From JAAFKA01 sp044348925 (GTDB lineage: Bacteria > Bacteroidota > Bacteroidia > Cytophagales > Thermoflexibacteraceae): a stretch of 8,033 nucleotides of DNA. A program made the translations under genes and the position numbers. This document shows, one piece after another, positions 1 to 6,347 of the stretch; positions within the stretch are counted from its first letter, which is position 1, and each line of letters opens with the position of its first letter. The DNA lies in NCBI GenBank assembly GCA_044348925.1, contig JBIKRY010000227.1, positions 1 through 8,033 on the forward strand, in the 5' to 3' direction. The notes beneath the pieces are model-generated. The model was not told the origin of the DNA and made no database searches. It worked only from the letters and a program-made list of their open reading frames with translations.

Positions 1-816
1 TCCTATGTTTAAATATGCTTGATAATCATTATTGTATTTAACTCTTATTTTTTCATCTTTTATTTGATTATAAGCTCTAATAAAATAGTTTATACCTTCT
101 GCGTAATTTACATCTAACACCTTTTTAGAATAGCTAAAGGCTTTTTCACCATTAAAAAGTGTTGCTAAATTTAATATGGCAGGATAATAACCATCATTAG
201 CCAATTTCTCTAAAATATTCAATGCACGTTCTCTTTCAGGGCTGTCATACGAATTATTATTATACAACGAAACAGCATTATTAAAAATGTCTATGTTATT
301 ACTTTCCTGTATAGTTGTTATGTTGTCGCTAATATTGCTTTGAAAAATATTAATAATTTTTTTGGTATTTATATCAACCACAATTTCATTTTTCACAGTT
401 TTAACATCTTTTTTTATTTTAATTTTCTTTGTAATACTACCCTTGAATAAAGAAGAAGTAGTATTTTTGGTAACATAAGGAACTATAGATATTTTACTAA
501 TATCTTCCTCAAAATCTATTTCTATATCATTGTCATAAGTAATTGAAATGATATTAAGATAGGCAAACATTTCTATTTCACTGTATTGGCTACCAAAATC
601 ATTAAAGACCAAATAACCTTTTGGAACTAAATCCAAGAGTTGCTTGCGAACATTAATGTCTTCTTTTTTTGCATAAAGTTTAAGAAGATTACAATATTTT
701 GCAATAATACTGCGAGCCGACTCAATATCATTATTCTGATTATTGGCTGCTGTTTGAGCTAATCCCTTTACAGTGATTAAAAGTATGATTAGAATTGTGA
801 GTAGATATTTCTTCAT
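1..816 (-). CDS. Secreted protein with Sel1-like/TPR-like helical repeats (C-terminus missing)
   Basis: The frame is open for 272 codons from an ATG at 814-816 to the left edge, so the C-terminus lies outside the window. Residues 1-20 (MKKYLLTILIILLITVKGLA) are a signal peptide followed by Gln, so the protein is probably exported. Residues about 33-175 are an unrecognised alpha/beta segment. From about residue 193 the pattern RALNILEKLANDGYYPAILN resembles a Sel1/TPR helix pair, followed by the less regular YAEGINYFIRAYNQ. Sel1-like repeats normally mediate protein-protein contacts; that role here is inference. The start is 13 bp downstream of the stop of the caspase-like gene and has no promoter of its own, so the two are probably co-transcribed. 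No catalytic motif is visible. Real coding sequence is very likely; the function is open. Confidence 0.8.
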   Translation of the reverse strand, partial: MKKYLLTILIILLITVKGLAQTAANNQNNDIESARSIIAKYCNLLKLYAKKEDINVRKQLLDLVPKGYLVFNDFGSQYSEIEMFAYLNIISITYDNDIEIDFEEDISKISIVPYVTKNTTSSLFKGSITKKIKIKKDVKTVKNEIVVDINTKKIINIFQSNISDNITTIQESNNIDIFNNAVSLYNNNSYDSPERERALNILEKLANDGYYPAILNLATLFNGEKAFSYSKKVLDVNYAEGINYFIRAYNQIKDEKIRVKYNNDYQAYLNIG

Positions 817-829
817 TTTGCTTAAAAGT

Positions 830-1942
830 TTAATTCTTATAAATTTCGTGTATTTGCAAAGCTATAATTTTGCCTTGACTGTCTTTTTCTATTTTTAGTT
901 GTACTAATTGCAATAATGTTTTAGTCGTGGCAAGATATTTTATATAGTCTTCGGCAGTTTTTCTATCTACCAAAGTTACCCCATTTTTACCTATTACTTC
1001 AACCTTTGCGGTGGCATTAGCAAAATACTTTTTTAAGAGTGGTTGCACCATTTTTATACGTGCCAACTCATCTTTTTTAGGATTTGCTACTGATAACAAA
1101 GCATTTATAATATTATTTTCTAAGTTATCCGCAGGACTTTGTGTTATTTCAGGAGTTTGTACCACTGCTATATTTGGGCTTGTTACTATTGCTTGTGTAG
1201 TTTGCACGTTTATCTCTGCAATCGGTGTATGTCCTGCTTTTTGTTTGGTATTTCGTTTTGCCTTTTCAAAAATATCATTCCACGTAACCGTACCACTCAC
1301 ACCTGCTACGGTATTGCCCAATTCTTTCAAAAAACAAGTTGTAAACACGCCACCATCTGCCATAGCTGCCGAAGGTTCTGTTGGCGAACTGCTTGCTATC
1401 AAAATATTGCCTTTTTGTGCAAACAAAGTTTTGTAATTTATGGCTACGGTCTGCGAAATTTTGGAAGTACCTCCCGAAAGTTCCTTTGCTGAAAATCCTT
1501 GTATAACAGAATTGCAGCAATCCGCAATAACTATTCTAAATTTTGGTTTTTTCTGTGCAATAATTTCGTCTATTTCTGTTATTGCAATAAGATTATTAGC
1601 CACTATAATTCGTGGAAAACGGTTATTATCATCTGCTGCCCTTCCTCCATGAGAACTTGCATAAAAAATCACAATATCATTCGCATTACATTGCATACTT
1701 TTAAGTGCTTCTTTAAGTTTATCGACATTGTAATCATAATCTCGATAAAAGTAATTTTTTTGTTGATAACCTAATGCTGCTGCAATATTGGTTGTTTCTA
1801 TAGTCATTCGTTCATAATCTTGCAAAACACTTTCCCCAATCATTGCATCAAAAGTATCTGCAAAAATAATGGCGTGTAAGGTCTGCGAAAATCCCAAAAA
1901 GGAAGTGCAGAGGTGTAGGAATACTAAAAAGAGTTTTTTCAT
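830..1942 (-). CDS. Secreted caspase-like cysteine protease (peptidase C14 family)
   Basis: A 370-residue protein. Residues 1-20 form a signal peptide (MKKLFLVFLHLCTSFLGFSQ), which places the enzyme outside the cytoplasm. The caspase-like domain spans about 22-250. The catalytic His is most likely His98 in IVIFYASSHGGR, and the nucleophile Cys143 in RIVIADCCNSV, where the family usually has D-x-C. Both motifs follow hydrophobic beta strands, as in C14 peptidases. The segment at 181-205 (LIASSSPTEPSAAMADGGVF) fits the usual A-S-S-x-x-x-E-x-A strand leading to G-x-F. After a Pro/Gln/Thr-rich linker (about 250-275), residues 276-368 form a separate uncharacterised domain. Caspase-like proteases cut after specific residues; the substrate here is unknown. 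The first gene of a probable operon with the Sel1-like gene 13 bp downstream. Family assignment is strong; biological role is not known. Confidence 0.9.
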   Translation of the reverse strand: MKKLFLVFLHLCTSFLGFSQTLHAIIFADTFDAMIGESVLQDYERMTIETTNIAAALGYQQKNYFYRDYDYNVDKLKEALKSMQCNANDIVIFYASSHGGRAADDNNRFPRIIVANNLIAITEIDEIIAQKKPKFRIVIADCCNSVIQGFSAKELSGGTSKISQTVAINYKTLFAQKGNILIASSSPTEPSAAMADGGVFTTCFLKELGNTVAGVSGTVTWNDIFEKAKRNTKQKAGHTPIAEINVQTTQAIVTSPNIAVVQTPEITQSPADNLENNIINALLSVANPKKDELARIKMVQPLLKKYFANATAKVEVIGKNGVTLVDRKTAEDYIKYLATTKTLLQLVQLKIEKDSQGKIIALQIHEIYKN

Positions 1943-2065
1943 GGATTTTTGTAGTAGTAAGTGGTTTAAAATGCTAATTTAATTTATTTTTGTTTGCTTT
2001 TATAAGGTACTATATTTTATTTTTGTAGGTATATGTATTTTACTATACTTGTGTAGGGCAGTCAA

Positions 2066-2122
2066 TAGTTTTAATAAAATACAATTAACTAATTAAATTG
2101 TATTTTATTAGTGCTAAAACTA
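2066..2122 (-). terminator. Imperfect long hairpin just after the stop of the 2124-2516 gene
   Basis: Positions 2072-2086 and 2096-2110 are perfect 15-bp inverted repeats around a 9-nt loop. Outside this, 2066-2071 pairs with 2117-2122 after a one-sided bulge at 2111-2116. It starts one base beyond the TAG stop of the secreted-protein gene. It is very AT-rich and no clean T-run follows on the minus strand, so it may act as a 3'-end processing or stabilising hairpin and not as a textbook intrinsic terminator. It separates this gene from the caspase-like gene. Confidence 0.5.
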
Positions 2123-2123
2123 T

Positions 2124-2516
2124 CTAATTTCTATCAAATTCATCTTTTGAAATTCTGCTACCACCCAAAACATTAGGCGAATTACTTTCCGAAACCGAAA
2201 AAGTTATTGTAAGTACCGAATAACCATCTCTGCCCACATACACCTCAAAGGCTTTACCCTTTTCATAAATACTTTCACTACCTTGTTTGCGTGCTTCTGT
2301 TTTGCAATAATATTTATTGGTTTCCGAAAAATATTCTGTAACATTTTCGTAGGCAGACAAACGCAAAGTTCGATATAACCTATTGGTGTTACTATTCATA
2401 ATTTTAATGAGCATAGTACGACCAGAATTATTTTTGATATGCAACTCCGCACTTTGTGCATCACAAAAATGTAGCATAGCAAGTGAAAGGACGAAAAATA
2501 AAATTAATTTTTTCAT
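2124..2516 (-). CDS. Small secreted beta-rich protein of unknown function
   Basis: A 130-residue protein starting MKKLILFFVLSLAMLHFCDA, a signal peptide with likely cleavage after Ala20 before Gln21. The mature part is predicted by eye to be mostly beta strands: AELHIKNNSGRTMLIKIM, a central LYRTLRLSAYENVTEYF, then KAFEVYVGRDGYSVLTITFS. The alternating pattern suggests a small beta sandwich. It ends in a polar tail GGSRISKDEFDRN. There is one Cys (71) in the mature part. It lies upstream of the caspase-like gene in the same direction, but a 181-bp gap with a long hairpin lies between them, so co-transcription is uncertain. I do not recognise a named family. The signal peptide, length and clean frame make a real gene likely. 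Confidence 0.8.
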   Translation of the reverse strand: MKKLILFFVLSLAMLHFCDAQSAELHIKNNSGRTMLIKIMNSNTNRLYRTLRLSAYENVTEYFSETNKYYCKTEARKQGSESIYEKGKAFEVYVGRDGYSVLTITFSVSESNSPNVLGGSRISKDEFDRN

Positions 2517-2819
2517 AATTAAAATAGACTTAAAGTGAAATTATTGTTTATAAAAATAATTATTTTACTGAAAAATCTTATTGTTTAATAAAATTAGTAA
2601 TTACCGCAAATTTTTTGCACCATTAAAACTTGTGGGTAACTTTTGCCATTATTTGAATATGGAAAAATAGCTTTTATAGGGTAAATTATAAAGTTCCATC
2701 ATCTTTGATGACCAATGCAGCAAAAATCATTAGACCAAGTATTAAACCAATGCCAAGCCATATTTTACCAATCAAAACCAGATATATAACATTAAGCTAT
2801 GTATATTGGTCTCATTAAT
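2517..2819. other. Gene-poor 303-bp spacer with possible remnants
   Basis: No convincing complete gene lies here. The stretch holds the upstream region of the 2124-2516 gene (no clear TAnnTTTG box found), a short hairpin GCAAA...TTTGC at 2606-2618, a 15-mer at 2625-2639 that recurs in inverted orientation at 7915-7929 inside the right-end repeat array, and a short hydrophobic open frame at 2686-2796 that is listed separately. Confidence 0.5.
2686..2796 (-). other. Possible remnant or tiny membrane peptide (36 codons, no ATG at its head)
   Basis: Between a TAG at 2797-2799 and a TAA at 2686-2688 the minus strand encodes a strikingly hydrophobic segment, IGKIWLGIGLILGLMIFAAL followed by VIKDDGTL. 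It looks like one transmembrane helix with a charged cytoplasmic tail. No ATG lies at its beginning; the only one is inside the helix, and TTG would have to be used otherwise. It could be the 3' end of a lost gene, a very short membrane peptide, or chance in AT-rich DNA. It begins 21 bp beyond the stop of the lipoprotein gene, in the same direction. Confidence 0.2.
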
Positions 2820-3335
2820 TTATTGATATAAATTGTAAAGTGCTTTTGTAAGTAGTTTTTTCACTACATAAGATTTACTATTTCTTGTAATATTTGTTGG
2901 AGTTTCATATATAGTAATACTTCTATAAGTTAATATATCTCCAGTTCTTACGTACCAACCACTAAAAAAATTACCATTAACCTGCTTTCTTTGAAATCTT
3001 ACATTTGAGCCAACACCAATAAGAGGTAGATTAAAATATCTTTTTTCGTTATTACAAATAATAAATCTGTTGTAATCAACTGTTTTTGTATCAACAGAAC
3101 TAAAATCACTGTCTGGTAAAGCTTGATTTATTGTACTATCACTTCCAATAGATGCTCCTCCACAATATTTACCTGAATCTGTCCAAACTAATTTACCATT
3201 TTGATCATAATAATCCTTAGTTACAACACCATAAACCCAGTCTGTTTTAGTTCTATATAATGTAACAGGTGTAACTTCTTCTTTTGTACTACAACTTTGC
3301 AGTAAGAACACGAATACTATCAATATGTATTTCAT
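2820..3335 (-). CDS. Putative lipoprotein of unknown function
   Basis: A 171-residue protein. The N-terminus MKYILIVFVFLLQSCSTKEE is a lipoprotein signal with lipobox L-Q-S-C, so Cys15 would be lipidated and the mature protein anchored to a membrane. The mature domain is rich in Tyr, Thr and Asn and looks beta-stranded, for example WVYGVVTKDYYDQNGKLVW near 33-51 and DILTYRSITIYETPTNITRN near 128-147. Three further cysteines (about 58, 89 and one at the lipobox) give no known metal site. I recognise no family. A promoter-like box lies about 80 bp upstream. The gene is apparently transcribed alone: the next gene on the same strand is 303 bp downstream and the upstream desaturase ends in a strong hairpin. 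Confidence 0.8.
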   Translation of the reverse strand: MKYILIVFVFLLQSCSTKEEVTPVTLYRTKTDWVYGVVTKDYYDQNGKLVWTDSGKYCGGASIGSDSTINQALPDSDFSSVDTKTVDYNRFIICNNEKRYFNLPLIGVGSNVRFQRKQVNGNFFSGWYVRTGDILTYRSITIYETPTNITRNSKSYVVKKLLTKALYNLYQ

Positions 3336-3413
3336 TGCTATAATTTGTTAAAATTTCCCCTACTCTTTTGGCTTTTCGGGTTTCGCCATTCTTTTTTTCC
3401 AAAAGAACTGCTG

Positions 3414-3423
3414 CAAAAATGTA
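3414..3423 (-). promoter_or_regulatory. Candidate Bacteroidota-type -7 box for the lipoprotein gene
   Basis: The minus strand reads TACATTTTTG followed by CAGCAG, close to the Bacteroidota primary sigma factor -7 consensus TAnnTTTG with one extra T. It lies about 80 nt upstream of the lipoprotein ATG. No clear TTTG element was found at the expected -33 distance. Inference only. Confidence 0.35.
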
Positions 3424-3660
3424 AGGATTTTTTTTGATAATGTGCAGATTTTACGGAATTCCGAACGGAATTCTGCTTTTGTATCTATTCTACGCTTGTG
3501 GAGGCTGTCTAAACTGTGGTTTTGGGGCGAAAAAGCAGATGCTAAACCGATATAGTAAAAATTATATCTGCTTAGCGTATTGTCAAAAAGTTATTTGTGC
3601 CTTAGTCGTGGCAAATAATTGGGAGTCGTACTCTTACAAGTACTTGCAGTAGGATAAATT
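3424..3660 (+). other. Structured segment of unknown nature containing a Cys-rich 72-codon open frame
   Basis: This stretch differs from its surroundings: it is less AT-rich and full of inverted repeats. GAATTCCG at 3456-3463 pairs with CGGAATTC at 3466-3473. GCTAA and GATATA at 3541-3554 can pair with TATATC and TTAGC at 3564-3576. TTATTTGTGCC at 3591-3601 pairs with GGCAAATAA at 3610-3618 with one bulge. On the plus strand positions 3434-3652 are open for 72 codons with seven Cys, including C22, C25 and C28 in ACGGCLNCGF. It would be the only rightward gene in the window and has no promoter box or ribosome site that I can see. A non-coding structured element or decayed interspersed repeat seems at least as likely as a real protein. 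Confidence 0.3.
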
Positions 3661-3682
3661 TAATGGTTTGTTGGATACCAAA

Positions 3683-3751
3683 ACTACATTGTTTTTACAG
3701 AAAAAGGTCATCTTTTTTAAAGACAACCTTTTTCTGTAAAAACAATGTAGT
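3683..3751 (-). terminator. Perfect 26-bp hairpin downstream of the desaturase gene
   Basis: Positions 3683-3708 and 3726-3751 are exact reverse complements over 26 bp. Inside the 17-nt loop a second 5-bp stem forms (TCTTT at 3711-3715 with AAAGA at 3719-3723). The hairpin begins 28 nt beyond the TAA of the desaturase and is the natural candidate for its transcription end. Its stem is longer than most bacterial terminators, and its arms include runs of A and T that would give a U-tract in either direction, so it may act bidirectionally. A small palindromic mobile element is the alternative. Confidence 0.65.
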
Positions 3752-3779
3752 GGTAATATTCCTATAAATAGCAATGCAA

Positions 3780-4895
3780 TTAAGCCATTACTTCTTCTAA
3801 TTTTGGCAATCTTCCTACTCTATGCAAAAGGTCTATGTGTGCCGATAATGCGTCTATAAATCTATGATTGACTAAGTAAGGTACGCCAAATTCTTTGGCA
3901 GTTGCTTCTACAATAGGTGCTATGTTTGGATAATGCACATGGCAAATAGTAGGAAATAGGTGATGTTCCACTTGATAATTTAATCCACCAACATACCATG
4001 TAATGAGTGGGTTCTTTGGCGAAAAGTTTGCTGTAGTTTCTAATTGGTGTACTGTCCAATCATTGTCTATTACGCCATTTTCGTTTGGCAATGGGTGTGC
4101 TGTACCTTCAATCGTATGTGCTAATTGGAATACAACCGTTAAAATTACCCCTGCCACAAAGTGCATCAAACAAAAACCTGCAATAACTTCGCCTAAAGCA
4201 AAGCCAAAAAACCAATATGGTACGCCAATAACCACCGCCAAATAGAGAGTTTTGTCAAATAATATTCTTAGTAATAACAAAGTATTTTCCATTTTTGTAT
4301 TTTTATTTACGCCACTTGCCGTAAATTTGAACAACTGCACAAGGTCTTTTGCTACTACCCAATAAATAGTTAATAAACCATAGAAAAAGAAAGCATATAA
4401 ATATTGTGCTTGGTGATAAGGTTTTACAGGAGTATGAGGGGAAAATTTTAATACGGCTCTATCTGCAATATCCTCATCTACGTATGTTACATTAGTATAA
4501 GTGTGGTGCAATACGTTGTGTTGCAATTTCCAATTAAAAACTGCTCCGCCAATCAAGTTGAGAGAATGTCCCATCAACGTATTTACTAATTGGTTGCTCG
4601 AATAGGCTCCGTGGTTTGCGTCATGCATAATACTCATACCTATACCTGCAACTCCTAAACCCATAATAGCCCACAAACCCAAACTTATAGAAAAATTCGG
4701 TTGAAAGTATAGCAAAGCTATAAAAGGCACTATATACATTACCAACAAAACAATAGTTTTCAAAACCATTGCTCCATTTGCTTGTTTAGAAATATTATTT
4801 TCTTTGAAATACGCATCTACTCTGCGTCTTAAAGTGGCACTGAAAGAATCCTTTGCTACTTGGTTGTTAAACCTAATTTGTGTTTGTGCTTTCAT
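3780..4895 (-). CDS. Membrane fatty acid desaturase (acyl-lipid/acyl-CoA, front-end-like)
   Basis: A 371-residue integral membrane di-iron desaturase. All three histidine boxes are present: HDANH at 91-95, HNVLHH at 126-131, and QVEHH at 308-312, the Gln-type third box seen in linoleoyl-CoA/delta-5/delta-6-like (front-end) desaturases. Hydrophobic segments at about 45-64, 70-90, 165-182, 214-232 and 235-258 bracket the boxes as expected. There is no cytochrome b5 domain, so electrons must come from a separate ferredoxin or cytochrome. The length fits the bacterial family. It introduces a double bond into membrane acyl chains; regioselectivity cannot be read from sequence. It appears monocistronic: a promoter box with palindromes lies upstream and a 26-bp hairpin downstream. 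Start chosen at the first ATG, which gives an amphipathic N-terminus with no signal peptide. Confidence 0.93.
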   Translation of the reverse strand: MKAQTQIRFNNQVAKDSFSATLRRRVDAYFKENNISKQANGAMVLKTIVLLVMYIVPFIALLYFQPNFSISLGLWAIMGLGVAGIGMSIMHDANHGAYSSNQLVNTLMGHSLNLIGGAVFNWKLQHNVLHHTYTNVTYVDEDIADRAVLKFSPHTPVKPYHQAQYLYAFFFYGLLTIYWVVAKDLVQLFKFTASGVNKNTKMENTLLLLRILFDKTLYLAVVIGVPYWFFGFALGEVIAGFCLMHFVAGVILTVVFQLAHTIEGTAHPLPNENGVIDNDWTVHQLETTANFSPKNPLITWYVGGLNYQVEHHLFPTICHVHYPNIAPIVEATAKEFGVPYLVNHRFIDALSAHIDLLHRVGRLPKLEEVMA

Positions 4896-4927
4896 GGGAA
4901 TATACTTTAAATAAATAGGTACTTTAC

Positions 4928-4950
4928 TTGCGAAAATTACTTTTTCGCAA
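4928..4950. promoter_or_regulatory. Candidate operator palindrome at the desaturase promoter
   Basis: TTGCGAAAA at 4928-4936 and TTTTCGCAA at 4942-4950 form a perfect 9-bp inverted repeat around 5 nt. Its right arm overlaps the end of the TATATTTG box, so the palindrome would cover the transcription start. That is the classic position for a repressor site. The regulator is unknown; a hairpin in the 5' untranslated RNA is the alternative. Confidence 0.4.
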
Positions 4951-4955
4951 ATATA
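4948..4955 (-). promoter_or_regulatory. TATATTTG -7 box for the desaturase gene
   Basis: The minus strand reads TATATTTG, an exact match to the Bacteroidota TAnnTTTG -7 element, 52 nt upstream of the desaturase ATG. A TTTG at the expected -33 spacing was not found, so the assignment rests on the -7 box and position. Confidence 0.5.
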
Positions 4956-4971
4956 CTACTATTATTTAAAC

Positions 4972-4992
4972 TTATTTGTTTTTAACAAATAA
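4972..4992. promoter_or_regulatory. Second palindrome upstream of the desaturase -7 box
   Basis: TTATTTGTT at 4972-4980 and AACAAATAA at 4984-4992 form a perfect 9-bp inverted repeat with a 3-nt spacer. It begins 16 nt upstream of the -7 box, over the -33 region. It could be a second regulator site, or a weak terminator for transcripts coming from the gene at 5117-6151. Confidence 0.3.
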
Positions 4993-5039
4993 AGAAAAAT
5001 TTTAGAGCATCACGCAGCTTAAAAGCCTTGAACAAATTT

Positions 5040-5064
5040 GGCAAAAAGTACATTTTACTTTGCC
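5040..5064 (-). terminator. Candidate terminator hairpin after the 5117-6151 gene
   Basis: GGCAAAAAGTA at 5040-5050 pairs with TACTTTGCC at 5056-5064 (9 bp with a 2-nt bulge, 5-nt loop). It lies about 50 nt beyond the TAA of the gene. The arm read last on the minus strand is T-rich. Weak but correctly placed. Confidence 0.35.
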
Positions 5065-5170
5065 ACTACTTTTTCCAACATTGCCCGCAAATAATTTACT
5101 TCTTGTTGCAAATCTGTTATTTTTGTAGTAGCATTACTTCATGTTTTTTTGTTTTATCTTTATTTAGCCA
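5063..5170. repeat. 108-bp direct repeat, copy 1 (partner at 7625-7731)
   Basis: Aligned by eye with 7625-7731, this stretch shows five mismatches and one single-base indel in a T-run. It covers the last 18 codons of the 5117-6151 gene plus 54 bp downstream. A second minus-strand frame, 5055-5138, reads SNATTKITDLQQEVNYLRAM then LEKVVAK and stop. Differences from copy 2 in that frame fall mostly at third codon positions. Confidence 0.85.
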
Positions 5171-6151
5171 AATCCCAATAATTTTATCATCTTCATAAGT
5201 AGCTTCAATAAATCCATTGTCCTCATTATCTGCTGTTTTTTCTATCAAATTTAGTTTTCCATTACTTATTTTTCCCACTAAATCTATTCCAATACCATAC
5301 TTTTCGTAGGCATAAATACACGAAACAGTCGCATCATCATATAATTTTATCAGCAATATTACATCTTGCCCTGCAATTTTTCCTTTATATAATTTTGGAA
5401 AATTATCTAATTTATAATCTATTGGCATAACATTATCTTCCAAAAATAAATATTTACCATAATCATTGAGATACATGGAAAATTCAGAAAATACAAATTC
5501 AGAAATAGTTTCTATGCCATCAAATTTTTCGTGTTTTGAAAAACTATTATATCCATCAATATAAATACTACCTTTTTCTATATAGAAGTCATTAAAATTA
5601 TCATTTTGGTAATTTTCTATGATGTAATTAAAGTCTTTTTGCCTCACCTTGTCAAGTTTACTAATTGCTTTACGAAAACTTTTAACACGTTTTTTTGTAA
5701 TATATTGACAAAATTGTTTGTAGCCTTGTTTTGTAAATAAGTCTTTTAATCTAATAATATCACCTTTTTTTGAATCAAAATTGTAGTATTGCACCCAATA
5801 ATAACAAGTAGCACCACAACTTGTTTCATCAAACTTCATAGATAATACTTTTGCTGTGTTAGTAAACACACTTGTTGAAATGGCGAAACTTACCCCCCAA
5901 ACAGGTTGGTCTTCCGCCTTAGGAAACATTACTTTGAAAATATCAACTACTTTTTGAGTTTTTATAAGTGCCAATTCGCCAAGTTGTAAGGTTTGGTTAA
6001 TTTTGTCGGCAACCAAAGAAAAAGTGTCTTTTTCAAAAATAGGAAAATTCATAGATGTTCCTCTTTTTTCTAATTTATATTTGAAAAAAGGAGACTGAGC
6101 ATAGGAATAAGTTTGCAAAAAATAGAATAAAATTATTAAAATCTTATACAT
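5117..6151 (-). CDS. Secreted protein of unknown function (344 residues)
   Basis: The frame is open from an ATG at 6188-6190, but the ATG at 6149-6151 is preferred. From there the protein starts MYKILIILFYFLQTYSYAQS, a clean signal peptide with likely cleavage before Gln; the longer form would place 13 odd Ile-rich residues in front, and a promoter-like box falls in between. The mature protein is about 325 residues, rich in Asp, Lys and aromatic residues. Residues about 110-120 contain CGATC, a possible disulfide. After about 265 come beta-strand repeats (GKIAGQDVILLIKLYDDATV, then VGKISNGKLNLIEKT) ending in a G-x-W strand IIGIWLNKDKTKKHEVMLL, a pattern common in small beta-barrel or lipocalin-like ends. 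I recognise no named family. A fragment resembling its last strand occurs at 7696-7770. Confidence 0.8.
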   Translation of the reverse strand: MYKILIILFYFLQTYSYAQSPFFKYKLEKRGTSMNFPIFEKDTFSLVADKINQTLQLGELALIKTQKVVDIFKVMFPKAEDQPVWGVSFAISTSVFTNTAKVLSMKFDETSCGATCYYWVQYYNFDSKKGDIIRLKDLFTKQGYKQFCQYITKKRVKSFRKAISKLDKVRQKDFNYIIENYQNDNFNDFYIEKGSIYIDGYNSFSKHEKFDGIETISEFVFSEFSMYLNDYGKYLFLEDNVMPIDYKLDNFPKLYKGKIAGQDVILLIKLYDDATVSCIYAYEKYGIGIDLVGKISNGKLNLIEKTADNEDNGFIEATYEDDKIIGIWLNKDKTKKHEVMLLQK

Positions 6152-6174
6152 AATAATTATAATTATTTTAAATT

Positions 6175-6182
6175 GAAATATA
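6175..6182 (-). promoter_or_regulatory. Weak -7-like box TATATTTC before the 5117-6151 gene
   Basis: The minus strand reads TATATTTC, one base off TAnnTTTG, 23 nt upstream of the preferred ATG at 6149-6151 and inside the longer alternative frame. If real, it excludes the upstream ATG. AT-rich sequence makes such matches common. Confidence 0.25.
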
Positions 6183-6282
6183 CAATACAACTACTACTTA
6201 ACGTGAACTACGAATTAAAAGTCTATATTATATTTCATTTAATTAGTTGTATAATAAAAATTTTTTGATACGGAAAACCTAT

Positions 6283-6318
6283 ATACTTTCCAATTTCTTA
6301 CAAACTTTTGGAAAGTAT
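6283..6318. terminator. 11-bp inverted repeat between the PIN pseudogene and the secreted-protein gene
   Basis: ATACTTTCCAA at 6283-6293 and TTGGAAAGTAT at 6308-6318 are perfect inverted repeats with a 14-nt loop. It lies 29 bp beyond the ancestral stop of the PIN gene, so it was probably the terminator of that module, though an operator for the next gene is possible. Confidence 0.4.
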
Positions 6319-6347
6319 GCTTACTAATTCAAAATAGTGTCATCAAA

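Noticed and set aside
1011..1774. Several rightward open frames of 70-141 codons and a leftward one at 1275-1520
   Set aside because: They lie entirely inside the caspase-like gene in other frames and have Cys/Phe-rich compositions typical of antisense shadows.
3434..3652. Zinc-ribbon or rubredoxin-like protein from the C-x-x-C-x-x-C cluster
   Set aside because: There is no second matching Cys pair at a usable spacing, and no supported start or promoter.
3862..4245. Short frames on both strands inside the desaturase
   Set aside because: The desaturase has all three histidine boxes across this region; these are shadow frames.
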